This document shows positions 21,372 through 32,240 of a stretch of 64,000 nucleotides of DNA, one piece after another. Source of the stretch: Artemisia argyi (lineage: Eukaryota > Streptophyta > Magnoliopsida > Asterales > Asteraceae); assembly GCA_030686995.1 (NCBI GenBank), contig JARVZY010002401.1, positions 1 to 64,000 on the forward strand, read 5' to 3'. The translations under genes were made by a program, and so were the position numbers. Position 1 is the stretch's first letter; each line of letters opens with the position of its first letter. The notes beneath the pieces are model-generated. The model was not told the DNA's origin. It ran no database searches and was given only the letters and a program-made list of their open reading frames with translations.

Positions 21372-24072
21372 TTAGTTCCTTTTGGGGACCCAAGCCACAA
21401 ATGACTTGGATCTGCCTCGTGTATCAATATAATTATATATATCAAAGGTCATTGATACACCATTGGGATTGTTTGAGGTGATGGTTCCTTTTGGTTTCAA
21501 TTCCCAACGTGCTGAGGCCTTAACAGCATTTCCCATATTTACCCTTTTCTTGTTAACAGACCTACCAGTGGTAACCTTTGGCCTTGCAGTGGTAACTGCT
21601 GGCATAGCAGTGGAAACTGCTTGTTTTGAAACTTTGGGTACCCACTTCTGATTATTGTTAACTTTCTTTTTAAAATTGGTCTTTTTCCCTGTTTGAGTAG
21701 ATTTAACAAAAGTAGTAACAGGGGGCGTAGGGTAAACTCTGTTTTTATTTCTGACAGTGGCAACTGCTGGTCTAGCAGTGGAAATTGGTTTAATGCCAGA
21801 ATGAAGCAAAACAGACCTGGGAATCATCTTGCTAAGTGGATTTGGGTGAGTTAAGTTATTAGCATTTTGTCCATTCACCCTAGTATTCCCAAACACTTCC
21901 CTTCTTCCCAAGTGGTAGGTACAACTATAAGACAAATGGTCAAAGCTACCACATATATGACAGGGTTTGTTATTGAACACAAAGTCACTACCAAATTGCC
22001 TAGATTTAACATGATTCCAACTCCTCATATTACCCCTAGGAGTTGGTGACCTACTTCTGTACATCTCTGCATATCTAGTAGTGGCCTAGTGAAATTAGGT
22101 TGTGACCTAGGCTTCTCTTTGACTACATCAGGAATACTTCTTTTAACTTCCACTTTAACATTCTCCGGAACACTAGGTTTAGACTCAACATTTAAATTTT
22201 CATCTTTAAGAGATGAGTCACTAGCACTATCAAATACATCAACCTCAACCTGAACCTTTTCAATTTCAACTGGTCTAACAAATTTTGGTCCATAGGTCAT
22301 AGATGGTTCCTGGAATTCCTCTAATCCTGTGTGAGCTAAGTCAATGCCAGGAGGTGATGGAACACCTCTTAGAGGTGGTGGAACTGTTTTGTATCCAACT
22401 CCTGATTTGGCTTTGCTCACAACTTGGGCTTCCCAAATCTTGTCAATACACTTGGATTGATGATCCAGTGTTTGCTTAGTTATCATTATATTATCACTAG
22501 CCATCTTAACCTTTTCTAGTTCTTCTCTAAGAACCTTATTTACAGCAACCTGATAATCTAAGTCTTTTCTTAATACTGCAATATCATCATTTAACTTAGA
22601 TTCATTTGCCCTATAATGCTCTAATTGAGTTTCTAAAACACCTAGGCCTCTTTTATGATTTTCTAAGTTGTAATTAGTATGAGTTAACTCTAGCAATTGT
22701 TCATCATATTGTGCTTTAATTTTCTCATATTATTTTAAGGCCTTGCAAGATTTAGAACAAGCATTATCAATTTGTACCTCAGAGTCAGAAAAAGCCATTA
22801 GTGCCAGCTCTGTAGCAACCATTGCAGACTCTGAATCATCTTCCTATTCCTTAGTCATAAAGCTCCAATCAAAGCTCACTCCATCAATAGCCAATACCCC
22901 TTTGGCTCATCAGTAATAGGTTCCTTCTTCTTGTCCTGCTTATACCAAGTTGACCTGTTGTCAGACTTCCTTGGCTTTCTGCACTCCCTCGCAAAATGCC
23001 CCTTCTTGTGACAATTATAGCATTCCACCTTCTTTTTGTCAAAACCTACTGTTTCATTGCCACTGATGTTGATCTTTCTTCCAGTCTTCTTCCAAAACTT
23101 CTTTGTCCATAGGCTTAGTAATGCCACTTGCCATTTGATGTCCATCTCCTCCATATCATCCTCATCAATTTGATCCAAATCCTCATGATTGAGAATTGAA
23201 CCACCCACTTGACTTGATATAAAGGCATAAAAAGTAGTGTCACTAAGTCCTGCAATCTGTCTCTTTGAGCTACCAGTGGAAACACTTCCACTACCAGTGG
23301 AAACAACAATGTTAGCACAGTCATCATCACTATCACTTTCTTCATCTGAACTATCATCAATAGATGATGATATGAGTGCTACACTTCCTGAACTTGAGCT
23401 TATTTTGCCAGCTTTCTTCAATCTTTGTTCAATAACTTTGAAGTTATTGTACAAATCATTAAGTTTCATGGTCTCCAATTCTGGCTTATCTTCCCACACA
23501 GCAACATTGGTTCCAAACTCAGAGAGTAAGCTTCTTAAGAACTTTAAATTAAGGTCTTCCCTTTCCACCTCTATTCCAAAAACAGTGAGTTGAGTAACAA
23601 TCTTTTGTAGCCTTGTGAAGATGCTATCAAGAGATTCATTACTTGTTGAACCAAAGTTTTCATAAGTCTGCTTTAGCAAGGTCTTTTGAGTCTTCTTGGT
23701 GGAATCATTACCACCAAAAACTTCACAGATCTCATCAAAAAGAGTCTTTGCAGTCTTGAACTTGCTGAATGCTAGAACTTGGTCTCTGGGAAGTGTCATC
23801 AGCAACAAACCTCTGGCCTTCAGATCATTCTTCAGTTGAAGTCTTTCATCATTAGTAACAGGTCCAGTGTTGACCTTAATTACTTCCTTGCCACCAACCA
23901 TCTCTGAAGTAGAACTTGGTTTGAAAGAATTTCCAACCATAATGATCTCCCAAAGTGTGTAGTCTTGGACCATAAAGAATTGTTCGATCATTAGCCTCCA
24001 CATCTCAAAGTCATTCAACTTAAGCTTTGGAAGCTTAGCAGCAATGTTTGAGTTACTGGTTTCTGTCTCCAT
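21372..24072 (-). pseudogene. gag: copia gag with two zinc knuckles
   Basis: The start is ATG at 24072, just inside the primer site. Residues 1-300 are a copia-type Gag capsid domain. A CCHC knuckle (CYNCHKKGHFAREC) lies at about 23030-22981. A helical segment (22696-22400) follows, then a second CX2CX4HX4C (CHICGSFDHLSYSC) at about 21964-21923 and a basic Ser/Thr-rich tail ending at TAA 21374-21372. Breaks: one-base loss in a G-run near 22888, TAG at 22844-22846, TAA at 22730-22732, one-base shift near 22083. The VTTA, VSTG and ISTA peptides at 21566-21785 and 23273-23304 come from the family's CAGTGG motif. Confidence 0.9.
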
Positions 24073-24117
24073 TGATTTTTCTGAGTGAACTAGAGTCTTC
24101 TAAATCAAAGTATCAAA

Positions 24118-24134
24118 GCCTGGCTCTGATACCA
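24118..24134 (-). promoter_or_regulatory. Primer binding site, initiator Met tRNA type
   Basis: The complement reads TGGTATCAGAGCCAGGC, starting two bases inside the 5' LTR. TGGTATCAGAGC is complementary to the 3' end of plant initiator methionine tRNA, the usual primer of copia elements. Confidence 0.95.
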
Positions 24135-24136
24135 CT

Positions 24137-24611
24137 TGATGGATCTAAACACCTTGAACTTGTGTTAGATTGATACTTTGAATTATATCACTAAGTATGC
24201 GGAATCTACTTAGTAACACTTAGAAGTTTGATTGTGAGTAAGACAGTTGTATATGAACAATGTATGTAAACAAACTATTAGCTTCAAAATTATTAATGAT
24301 AATAATACGAGTGATCTTGATATCACTAGGGTTACACCTTGAAGCTCTAGAAAACGTATATCAAACCTTTAACCTAGGATCTCCTTTTATAGCACAAGGA
24401 GTCCTCTTCTACAAGATAAGTATAATGCTAATAGAATAAGATATACACAAGATCTATTCTATATTTATCTAAACACGTTTCCTAACAGTTATCTAATAAG
24501 CAATGGTAATATATGTTCTTGCAGTGGTAATAAGTTTCCACTGCAAGTACAATCTTCTGCAGTTGGAACATCTTCTCTTGGCCGTGGTAACTGTTAGTAT
24601 AATTCCCAACA
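24137..24611 (-). repeat. 5' LTR of the copia element
   Basis: Same length and ends as the 3' LTR (TG...CA). I count six substitutions between them and no length change. Confidence 0.95.
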
Positions 24612-24697
24612 AATGATTTAAGGCAATAAATGATAAAAAAATGTACGAATTACAAGTTAAATGACACCTTTAAAACGTATAAAATAATACCTCATCA
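24612..24697 (-). mobile_element. Right part of the gypsy LTR relic hosting the copia element
   Basis: Continues the match broken at 12787: TTTAAGGCAATAAATGAT, then AAATGACACC and CCTCATCA, the complement of the LTR start. The family LTR was therefore here before the copia insertion. Confidence 0.7.
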
Positions 24698-24783
24698 TGT
24701 AGATATGGATTAGATCTAGGTGTCATATATTGAATTGATTGCACATATTAGGACTATAATTCATGAAGCAAACAAGTCATATT

Positions 24784-25922
24784 CAACATGGGTATAAATT
24801 AAATAGTAAAACACACTTACGTACAATAATTAATATGTCACAAGTTGTTAATTTATCATAATCTAGGTTTCATGCATCCCAAGAATTTACTAACAAGATT
24901 AGTCAAGCAAATTTATGATGATCACACTTATAAACAAGGTAAAATTGATAGTATAAGACATGATAAATCAAACTGAAGATTGCATTGATTAACAAGTGTA
25001 ATAGGATGATCACCCGCGGTCTGTTTGGTTGGGCGCAATAAAATGAGGAAGGAATGGAATAAACAATGTAATGGAATGAACAACTAGGTTTGTGTTTGGT
25101 ATATTGTAATTAAAGGGGGAATGAAAAAGATTATTACGATGGAATGGAGAAATGTTGCTTGTTTACATTTATTTAATGTATTAACTCATTACAAGGAATG
25201 ATCCATTACACCAAAATCATTCATTAGCCCCCCCCCCCCCTTTTTCCTTCTTCATTACGACCGTAATGGAATCAAAATTGCATAAAACCCAATCATTAAC
25301 TAACCATATTAATTAAACTTCTTATCAATGATGGGCCTTTTAGTCTTTTTCAACATGGGTATAAATTAAATAGTAAAACACACTTACGTACAATAATTAA
25401 TATGTCACAAGTTGTTAATTTATCATAATCTAGGTTTCATGCATCCCAAGAATTTACTAACAATATTAGTCAAGCAAATTTATGATGATCACACTTATAA
25501 ACAAGGTAAAATTGATAGTATAAGACATGATAAATCAAACTGAAGATTGTATTGATTAACAAGTGTAATAGGATGATCACCCGCGGTCTGTTTGGTTGGG
25601 CGCAATAAAATGAGGAAGGAATGGAATAAACAATGTAATGGAATGAACAACTAGGTTTGTGTTTGGTATATTGTAATTAAAGGGGGAATAAAAAAGATTA
25701 TTACGATGGAATGAAGAAATGTTGCTTGTTTACATTTATGTAATGTATTAACTCATTACAAGGAATGATCCATTACACCAAAATCATTTATTAGCCCCCC
25801 CCCCCCCCCTTTTTTTTCCTTCTTCATTACGACCGTAATGGAATCAAAATTGCATAAAACCCAATCATTAACTAACCATATTAATTAAACTTCTTATCAA
25901 TGATGGGCATTTTAGTCTTTTT
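24784..25922. repeat. 567-bp tandem duplication
   Basis: 24784-25350 is repeated as 25351-25922 with few differences (for example a C-run of 13 at 25228-25240 against 15 at 25795-25809). Each unit contains a GGTCTGTTTGGTTGGGCG start and ACGACCGTAATGGAATC, words typical of plant MITEs with TTTGGT termini. The close similarity indicates a recent duplication. Confidence 0.92.
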
Positions 25923-25969
25923 ATTATGATTCTATTCCATCTTATCATACAAACCAAACATGATTAATA

Positions 25970-26450
25970 AGGGTACGTTTGGTAGGACGTAATAAAATGT
26001 CAAATGAATGGAATAAACGACGTAATGGATAAATAGTGTAATGTAATTATTCATTACAATTATTAATCATGTTTGGTTTGTTTGATAAGATGTAATGGAA
26101 TCATAATAGAAAGACTAAAATGCCCCCATTAATGATAGAAAGTTCATCTAATATTGTTAGTTATTGAAGGAGTTTTATGTAATTTTGATTTCATTACGGA
26201 TGTAATGGGAAAAAAACAAGGGGGGCCTAGGGAATGATTTTGCTGTAATGGGTCATTCCTTGTAATGAACCATTACATACCATATATGTAAGCAAACAAT
26301 ATTTTATCATTCCAACGTAATCATTCTTTCCATTACCCTTTGATTACAACGTACCAAATATTACGTAAATGTAATGAATTATTACATTACATTGTTTATT
26401 TCATTATGTCAGTCATTCCATTCATTCGACATTTCATTTCATCCATCAAT
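25970..26450. mobile_element. TTTGGTA-type MITE relic
   Basis: Begins GGGTACGTTTGGTAGGACG and carries many inverted ATTACATT/AATGTAAT words. An inverted counterpart CAACGTACCAAAT lies at about 26347. A foldback DNA element is likely. Superfamily and exact ends are not fixed. Confidence 0.4.
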
Positions 26451-26459
26451 GAAACTAGC

Positions 26460-26492
26460 AGGGTACCCGCGCGTTGCAGCGGCAGGTACCCT
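26460..26492. repeat. GC-rich hairpin
   Basis: AGGGTACC and GGTACCCT form a perfect 8-bp inverted repeat around CGCGCGTTGCAGCGGCA. The 'acccgcgcgttgc' word is common in dispersed plant repeats. It stands out against AT-rich surroundings. Confidence 0.55.
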
Positions 26493-27133
26493 GAAATTAA
26501 ATTTTTCAGTGAACTATGTATTTTAGTTTATTATGTTTTCTTAATAATAAATTTACGGATATCAAGAATTTCGTTTACCAGAGCTAGTTCGGGCTCGAGC
26601 CCGTTTGGCCCCTACCTGTTCGAGCTCAAGCCCATTTGGCCCGTTACCCGTTCGGTCTTGAATAATGTGTTTTATTATTTGTATTAGTGACATTTAATGC
26701 TGAAATTGTGTTTAATTTGGTTGTACAATATGCTTGATAATTTGTATTTCTTGTGTAAAGGGTGTTTTAATAACTGTATTAATTGTATTTATTAACCAAT
26801 TAATTAATTGATTACATTAAATAGCATTAATACTTTTTTAATGTGTGCATTAAAGTGGTGTATATTATGCTTTTTGTCTTGTAAGTCTGAAAATTATGTG
26901 CAGTAAAGTGGTGTATACTATGCTTCTTTTCTTGTAAGTTTTAAAAAATTACAAGCATGTATGCATCTTTCCTATTAAAGAAATGTTTTTGGTTTTAAAC
27001 ATTTTAAGACTTCTAAATATAGATGTCCTAAATACATTATAAGGTAGTATAGATGATTCATTACATTCCAATGCTATGTTTGGGTGTCATGTTAATATGT
27101 GATTAATGCATGTTTTTTGGTATGAAGCAATAA
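26493..27133. other. AT-rich DNA without a visible gene
   Basis: Holds a short GC-rich patch (26580-26660) with CGAGCCCGTTTGGCCC and a second related copy, then AT-rich sequence with two copies of AAAGTGGTGTATA (near 26852 and 26905). Nothing coding is seen. Confidence 0.4.
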
Positions 27134-27422
27134 GGGCATCCACTATGGTGGGTCTATGAAAAGGTCTAAGAAAGATGAAAAGGTTTATGTTTATTTCAAC
27201 CATAGTGGACACTCATTTCATGTCCATGTGGCATGAAGAGGTCCTAATTCTTGAACCTCTTTATAAATTCAATACATTTAATGCATTTGTTAAAAAAGAC
27301 ATTTTATGAACTTGCAAAGGTTTATACCATAGTGAATGAAAGTTTATAAAATCAAAAGGTCTAAAATTTATTGATGTATTAATGTATAAACCTTTGTAAA
27401 AGGTTTATCATAGTGGATGCTC
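27134..27422. mobile_element. Tourist-like (PIF/Harbinger) MITE
   Basis: The 289-bp element starts GGGCATCCACTATGGTG and ends with the inverted CATAGTGGATGCTC. TAA flanks both ends (27131-27133 and 27423-27425), the three-base duplication typical of PIF/Harbinger. It contains several AAAAGGTTTAT words and no coding capacity. Confidence 0.88.
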
Positions 27423-27824
27423 TAAGTATGTGAATGAAGTTATTGTGAAAGAACAAAAATACCCTCGTAATATATAAAACATACTACTCAAGTATATGAA
27501 AATAACATTCAAGATTACTATGTTCACGAGTTTACTGAACCGTTTAGTATAAACATAAGTTATAGCTAAATCACAGTGATACTATTTGCTTATATGTGTG
27601 TTGTCTAAAACTTTATATGATATACGTAAATAATCTATATTCAACAAATAATAATAAAAACCAAATATTATGAATCAGTTAGCTAAACAAGCACCAAGTA
27701 AATCGGGAAGACAATTTTATTAGTACATATGACTTGTTATCATACATACAAATTGCAGTTTATATGCATACTCACTAAATTAATATATATGATTTATTTA
27801 TGTTGCATAAAAGGAATAGTCATT

Positions 27825-27826
<2 letters not shown>

Positions 27827-27888
<62 letters not shown>
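27827..27888. repeat. (AT)n microsatellite
   Basis: An uninterrupted AT run of about 62 bases. It may have replaced or obscured the left end of the Harbinger-like unit that follows. Confidence 0.95.
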
Positions 27889-27891
<3 letters not shown>

Positions 27892-27979
27892 AATTAAAAG
27901 TTAAACAAACACAAGATACAGCACAAACGAAACAGAAAACACAAACGATACATCACATCTTCATGGAATACAAAAGCCA

Positions 27980-28339
27980 TTAACCCATAAACCTGCACCA
28001 AGTGGGGTTGAACCTCAAAATCGACCAAACGTGAAAATATTTGAATGCTTTCCCATCATTGCGTTCTTTGAAAACATTCATTGCATCTTCAACACGAACC
28101 CAGGGGTCACGTGTAGGCTGCAAATTGTCATGAATTGCATGAAATTGTTGGCATTCAGAGTTTATCCGTGCCCACTTGCTCGTAATCTGGGATTTGCTCC
28201 GATGAGGACCGACTGCTTGTTCATTGAACCTTTCTGTAACGACTTGCCAAAAAGGTCCTTCGCCGGCATGGAATTCATGAACCACTTGCCACATATCGGC
28301 TAGTAAGGTTTCTTCTTGAATATCCCAACGATTTGCCAT
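27980..28339 (-). CDS. Myb/SANT-like (trihelix) protein, Harbinger ORF1 type, 119 aa
   Basis: Intact ORF from ATG at 28339. The start WDIQEETLLADMW, the central ITSKWARIN and the C-terminal KAFKYFHVWSILRFNPTW follow the pattern of the Myb/SANT-like DNA-binding proteins that accompany PIF/Harbinger transposases in plants (often annotated as trihelix or NAM-associated proteins). In such elements this protein helps recruit the transposase to the ends. It is shorter than the usual 250-350 residues, so it is a truncated form. A TATA box (complement of 28384-28391) lies about 45 bases upstream. It is divergent from the gene at 28635. Confidence 0.7.
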   Translation of the reverse strand: MANRWDIQEETLLADMWQVVHEFHAGEGPFWQVVTERFNEQAVGPHRSKSQITSKWARINSECQQFHAIHDNLQPTRDPWVRVEDAMNVFKERNDGKAFKYFHVWSILRFNPTWCRFMG

Positions 28340-28634
28340 TGTGTAGAAATTGAAGTGTGTGTATAATTATATGATAATGTATACTATATATAGGAAAGTT
28401 TAAACGTTTAAAATTCAAATTTCAAAATCTGAGCGGGATATTCAAATTTCAAAATTCAAGTTTAAACGTGTTTAAATTTGAATATTCAAATTCAAAAGCG
28501 GGATTATTTTTAAATGTTTAAAATTCAAATTTTGAATTGTATGGGCGGGATTTATGGGCTTATTTAACACCCTTTGACAGTTCACACAACTCACAAACAA
28601 TTCTCACACAACTCTAACATAATTCTCTCAAACA
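28340..28634. promoter_or_regulatory. Bidirectional promoter region with repeated GCGGGAT
   Basis: About 300 bases separate two outward genes. TATATATA at 28384-28391 serves the minus gene. GCGGGAT occurs at 28433, 28498 and 28545, near-matches to E2F-type sites, among AATTCAAATTT words and a GTTTAAAC palindrome. No clear TATA for the plus gene beyond TTATTTAA near 28560. Confidence 0.5.
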
Positions 28635-29164
28635 ATGTCTCGCAAGGATTTCTCCCAACAATTCCCAACACACCGTGACTCTCCCAACAATTTCCAACTC
28701 ACTGTGACTTCTCTCAGCAATTTCCAAGTCACCATGACTTTGGCCAGCAATTCCCAAGCTCTAGCACGATTCAGAATGCAACTGCACCAGTGAACACTCC
28801 ACCGGAAGACATCTTTCCGGTATTCACACTGAAAAATGAACCGGTGCCCAATCAACCTGTTGTCCAACAACAACAAGATCAACCGGTGAACAATCTACCG
28901 GAAGAAAACCAACCCATTTGGAGAGGGTTGACTGATGAAGAATTTGAAGAACAAAACATGCAAGAATTGTTACGTGTTGAATATGAGGAAGAAATTGAGG
29001 CAAGAGCTCATGAGCAGCGAGCAAAAGCTAAACAGGATCGTCGAAACCGTCGAGCAGAATGGCGATGGGCAAATGAAATAGACCGTGTGCCAACGAGTGA
29101 GGATGATTCGAGTGCCTCCTATTCGATTCATGAAGGGTGGGTGTCCGACGATTCGTTCTATTGA
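28635..29164 (+). pseudogene. Unknown acidic protein with DFSQQFP repeats, one frameshift
   Basis: Translation from ATG 28635 begins with RKDFSQQFPTH. A single missing base near 28680 shifts the frame, after which the same heptad-like peptide reappears three more times (CDFSQQFPSH, HDFGQQFP), then a Pro/Gln-rich region and an acidic helical segment (DEEFEEQNMQELLRVEYEEE), a basic stretch and a stop at 29162-29164. I do not recognise the family. Lying divergent to a Harbinger ORF1-type gene and close to a Harbinger-like terminus (29470), it occupies the place where a transposase would be expected but has no DDE motif. It may be a captured or element-specific gene. Confidence 0.6.
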
Positions 29165-29409
29165 TTCGCAGTTTTATGTTTAATTATTTTAGTTTTATGT
29201 TTAATTATCGTACTTTATGTTTCATGTTTAATGTAATTTGCGTTTAAGTTTAATGTATGTTTAAATTTTAAGTATTAATATAAGTTGTTTTTATTAGTTA
29301 TTAAATGAAATAATAGTTTTAGTTGAGGGTAGAATTTGAAAATATTTGAATTAAAGCTAAGTTATTGTTGTGGGTGTTTTTTTCTGAGTTAAAGTTAAAG
29401 TGTAAAAGC

Positions 29410-29473
29410 TGATGTGGCGCTGACGTGGCGCTGCGTTAACTTTTAACGTGAGTTATGGATGGGCATGCTCTAA
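29410..29473. mobile_element. Right terminus of a Harbinger-like unit
   Basis: The block GATGTGGCGCTGACGTGGCG through GGATGGGCATGCTC ends at 29470 and is followed by TAA. GAGCATGCCCATCC (its complement) is a Harbinger-type end. The matching left end was not found before 27980, where the AT microsatellite lies, so the unit is incomplete or its left side decayed. Confidence 0.45.
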
Positions 29474-30202
29474 ATAAAAAGTAATTGGGTTATTTATAGA
29501 GAATAATGTGTTAAAAAGAAATACTACGTTAACTTTTAACTCTTGGTGGTTAGTTGGTTACCACCAAAATGGCTTTTTAATTTGCCCATTCGACGAGCCA
29601 CCCTCCTCATCAAACGCACGCCTATTTCATAACTTACGTTTTATTTATTTTTTTATTATTTTTTTTTTTTTTTGTCAGAGTTACATGTGAGGTTGGACAC
29701 CCCATTATCGCACCTTACGCGTAACGGGTCCCCCTCGGCCTCTCACTCACACTTAAGTACGCCTCTCACATTCTACTACGCTCACCCGCACATACGTACG
29801 CCTCTCACATTCTCTACTACGCTCATGCACTCTCACACTTCTTAGACTAAAGCTAGTGGTGACCACTTTTTCACCCAAGCACTCCGCCACCTCAGCGACA
29901 CCTCAGCTTTCTCTCTCCACAACTCTACCCCAACCATAACTAGCTAGTGGTGACCACCAAAACAACCCTGTAAATATACATATAAAGAGTAACAAAAATT
30001 GGAGTTGCTTTGTTAAATGTTTCGGTCACTCAACCAACCAAAACATTGAAATGGTCATCAAGCAACGCGTCGCTTTGAGGTAGTCTAATGGGGCAACACA
30101 CTGCTTTTATGGGGTTGTGGTTGGTGGGCAACGCCCATTAGCATTAGTCTTAGGGCCGGTGTTATAGAAGTACATTTACATAGAAAATACATTAAGAGAA
30201 AG

Positions 30203-30236
<34 letters not shown>

Positions 30237-30600
30237 GTTTAGGTGTATGGAAACTGTATGGAGGTAGTCAGAGGAGATTCCAACATCAGAAAAAAGCACA
30301 CCAATCATATTGACACCTTTTTGATATCATGACCCCCCTCACCCTCGTGAACCCTCTGCCTCTCCGAATATATACCCTACTCTCTCCTGCATTATACATA
30401 CATCCTTTTGTATCTATATATTCTTTCAGTGCCTGCACCCTCCCCTATGCCATTCGTCTTGTCGAATTACCCCCACCATTTTTATTCCCTTTTGTTTCTT
30501 GGTTACAAAAAGAAAAAATATCAACTTATATATACATTTTTATATGTGTACTTTGTGCCAAGTTGATAATACCCAATGGAGAGAAAAAAATAAGTAAATC
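29474..30600. other. Noncoding DNA with MITE-like pieces
   Basis: A 28-30-bp direct repeat (GTACGCCTCTCACATTCT...ACTACGCTCA at 29757-29784 and 29796-29825), an inverted pair around CTAGTGGTGACCAC (29848 and 29943), and a poly(A) run (30203-30234) are seen. 30330-30480 is pyrimidine-rich, like a leader, but no supported gene follows. Confidence 0.4.
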
Positions 30601-32130
30601 GAGATAGCAATGTATAACATTGTTAGTTAGATTTAAGTTAGCGATCTCAAAGCATCCGCGAACAAAGTGCAATATGTAAATATGCGTATAAATCACTGCA
30701 AACTACATGGAAACACAATGCCAATTATGATTCATAAAAAGAGTCAGCGTTGACAAAATTTTAGTATTAAAAAGTGAGATTTAACTAATTTATGTAGAAG
30801 TGATTTACGTATGTAAGGTATGTTTGGCTAAAATAGATGTGTTGGTGTTGTTGCTGATGCTAAAAAAGATTATAAAAATAGATTATTTTTATAAGATACA
30901 TGAAGTAAATTTTGATTTTCAGAGATTATGAAAGATTATTTTTTTTATAATCTCTTATAAGTTCTGTCTGTCAAACAATAAATTATTTTTTAAGTAGCTT
31001 ATTTTTTTGAAAAAATAAACATAATTTCATATACCCACCATGCCCCCAGACTACGAGAAAACACATTTGATTCAAAATTTAAAAACTTTAAAAATGAGTA
31101 ATGTTTTTAAACTAAAATGCTCCTACTTATAAAAAGGTAATGCACTTATTAAATATTTAATTACTTAATTGCAATTTAAAACATTAATTTTCTCTGCATT
31201 CACTTGCTTCACATTAATATATACATAAAAAATTGCACACATAAACGAATATTGCTATATATAGTAACCGCTATATGCGAGTAATTGTCTAGTATACAAA
31301 GTATAAACACAATGGCAATATCTTGATAACTAAGTTGCAGAAAATACACATAAAACAAACCGTCCAGATTTATCTATTTTTCTTGTATAATAGAACTTAT
31401 ATTTTTCTTAAAGTTACAAGTAGAAGAAAGGTAAGAATTTAATTTGTAAAATGCACTCTAGGTAATTGATTAATTAATTAATTTATATAATATAATAGGT
31501 CATAGATATTGGTGGAGAGAATGTATTGAAACCTCCGCCATTAAAGGATTTTAGAAGAACTCATCCCCCGGCATATCGCTTCAAATGTTCAAAGTCACTT
31601 TATATCATTCTCTTTTATCTTATTCAAATGTATAAAAAGTTGGTAAATTTCATATCCTATTTTTCAGTTAGAAATGCATTAAAAATATTATATATTATGC
31701 ATTCAATACTTGCAATTTAAATATAGATAAAATTAATCATAGTAACGTGATATATTAAATTAAATCTAAAAAGTTAAAATTCTTTTATTCTATTTCATAT
31801 ATATTCATGTTCACACAATCACACATGTAGCCATGTAAGGTATGTTAGTGGATAGTAGGGGTGTGTTTAGTTAGACAAAGGAAGAGATTTAGTTTTTCAC
31901 AAGATATAAAAAACGCGTTTATATGATATTGTTTTATATTATCATGAAATAATGGAGTTATAAGGGAAACATGGGAAAAAATAAATTTGTTTTGAAGTTT
32001 CTCTTATTAAAGTAGGAAATAAAATTTTTATGCTTTGTAAAAAGTTTAAAAGGAAACATTTGATTTGTACGCAAATTTTTTTTTTTTGTATTTTATTTTT
32101 TAATTTTGTACAGAACATTTTATGGCAAAA

Positions 32131-32169
<39 letters not shown>

Positions 32170-32240
32170 GCACCACAGTTACTTTATCTCACAATCACAT
32201 GGCCTTTCTTTTTCTTTTGCATGTCAAATCATGAAAACAT
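30601..32240. other. AT-rich noncoding DNA
   Basis: No gene model can be supported. At 31500-31590 a short open stretch after a TAG acceptor-like site encodes DIGGENVLKPPPLKDF, compositionally protein-like, but I do not recognise it and no partner exons are visible. A poly(T) run lies at 32133-32166. Confidence 0.35.

Larger units (their letters stand above)
12788..24611 (-). mobile_element. Full-length Ty1/copia retrotransposon with aORF and antisense gene
   Basis: The 11,824-bp element has 475-bp direct LTRs (12788-13262 and 24137-24611), AATGA duplicated on both sides (12783-12787 and 24612-24616), an initiator-Met primer site and a polypurine tract. In element order it holds Gag, protease, integrase, reverse transcriptase and RNase H (copia order), an antisense gene, and a large aORF. 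The LTRs differ at about 6 of 475 positions (1.3%), so insertion is recent, about half a million years if 1.3e-8 substitutions per site per year is assumed. All minus-strand ORFs nevertheless carry nonsense or frameshift lesions, so it could move only with proteins from elsewhere. Confidence 0.96.

Noticed and set aside
12788..24611. Integrated plant pararetrovirus or envelope-bearing retrovirus
   Set aside because: True LTRs, a 5-bp duplication and copia domain order; no movement or coat protein. The aORF and antisense protein show no signal peptide or membrane span typical of an envelope.
26340..26687. 115-codon plus-strand frame
   Set aside because: Crosses unrelated repeat pieces and has no homology or promoter.
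30329..30607. 92-codon frame beginning with a pyrimidine-rich stretch
   Set aside because: Low-complexity, leader-like DNA; no conserved motif, no introns or partner exons.
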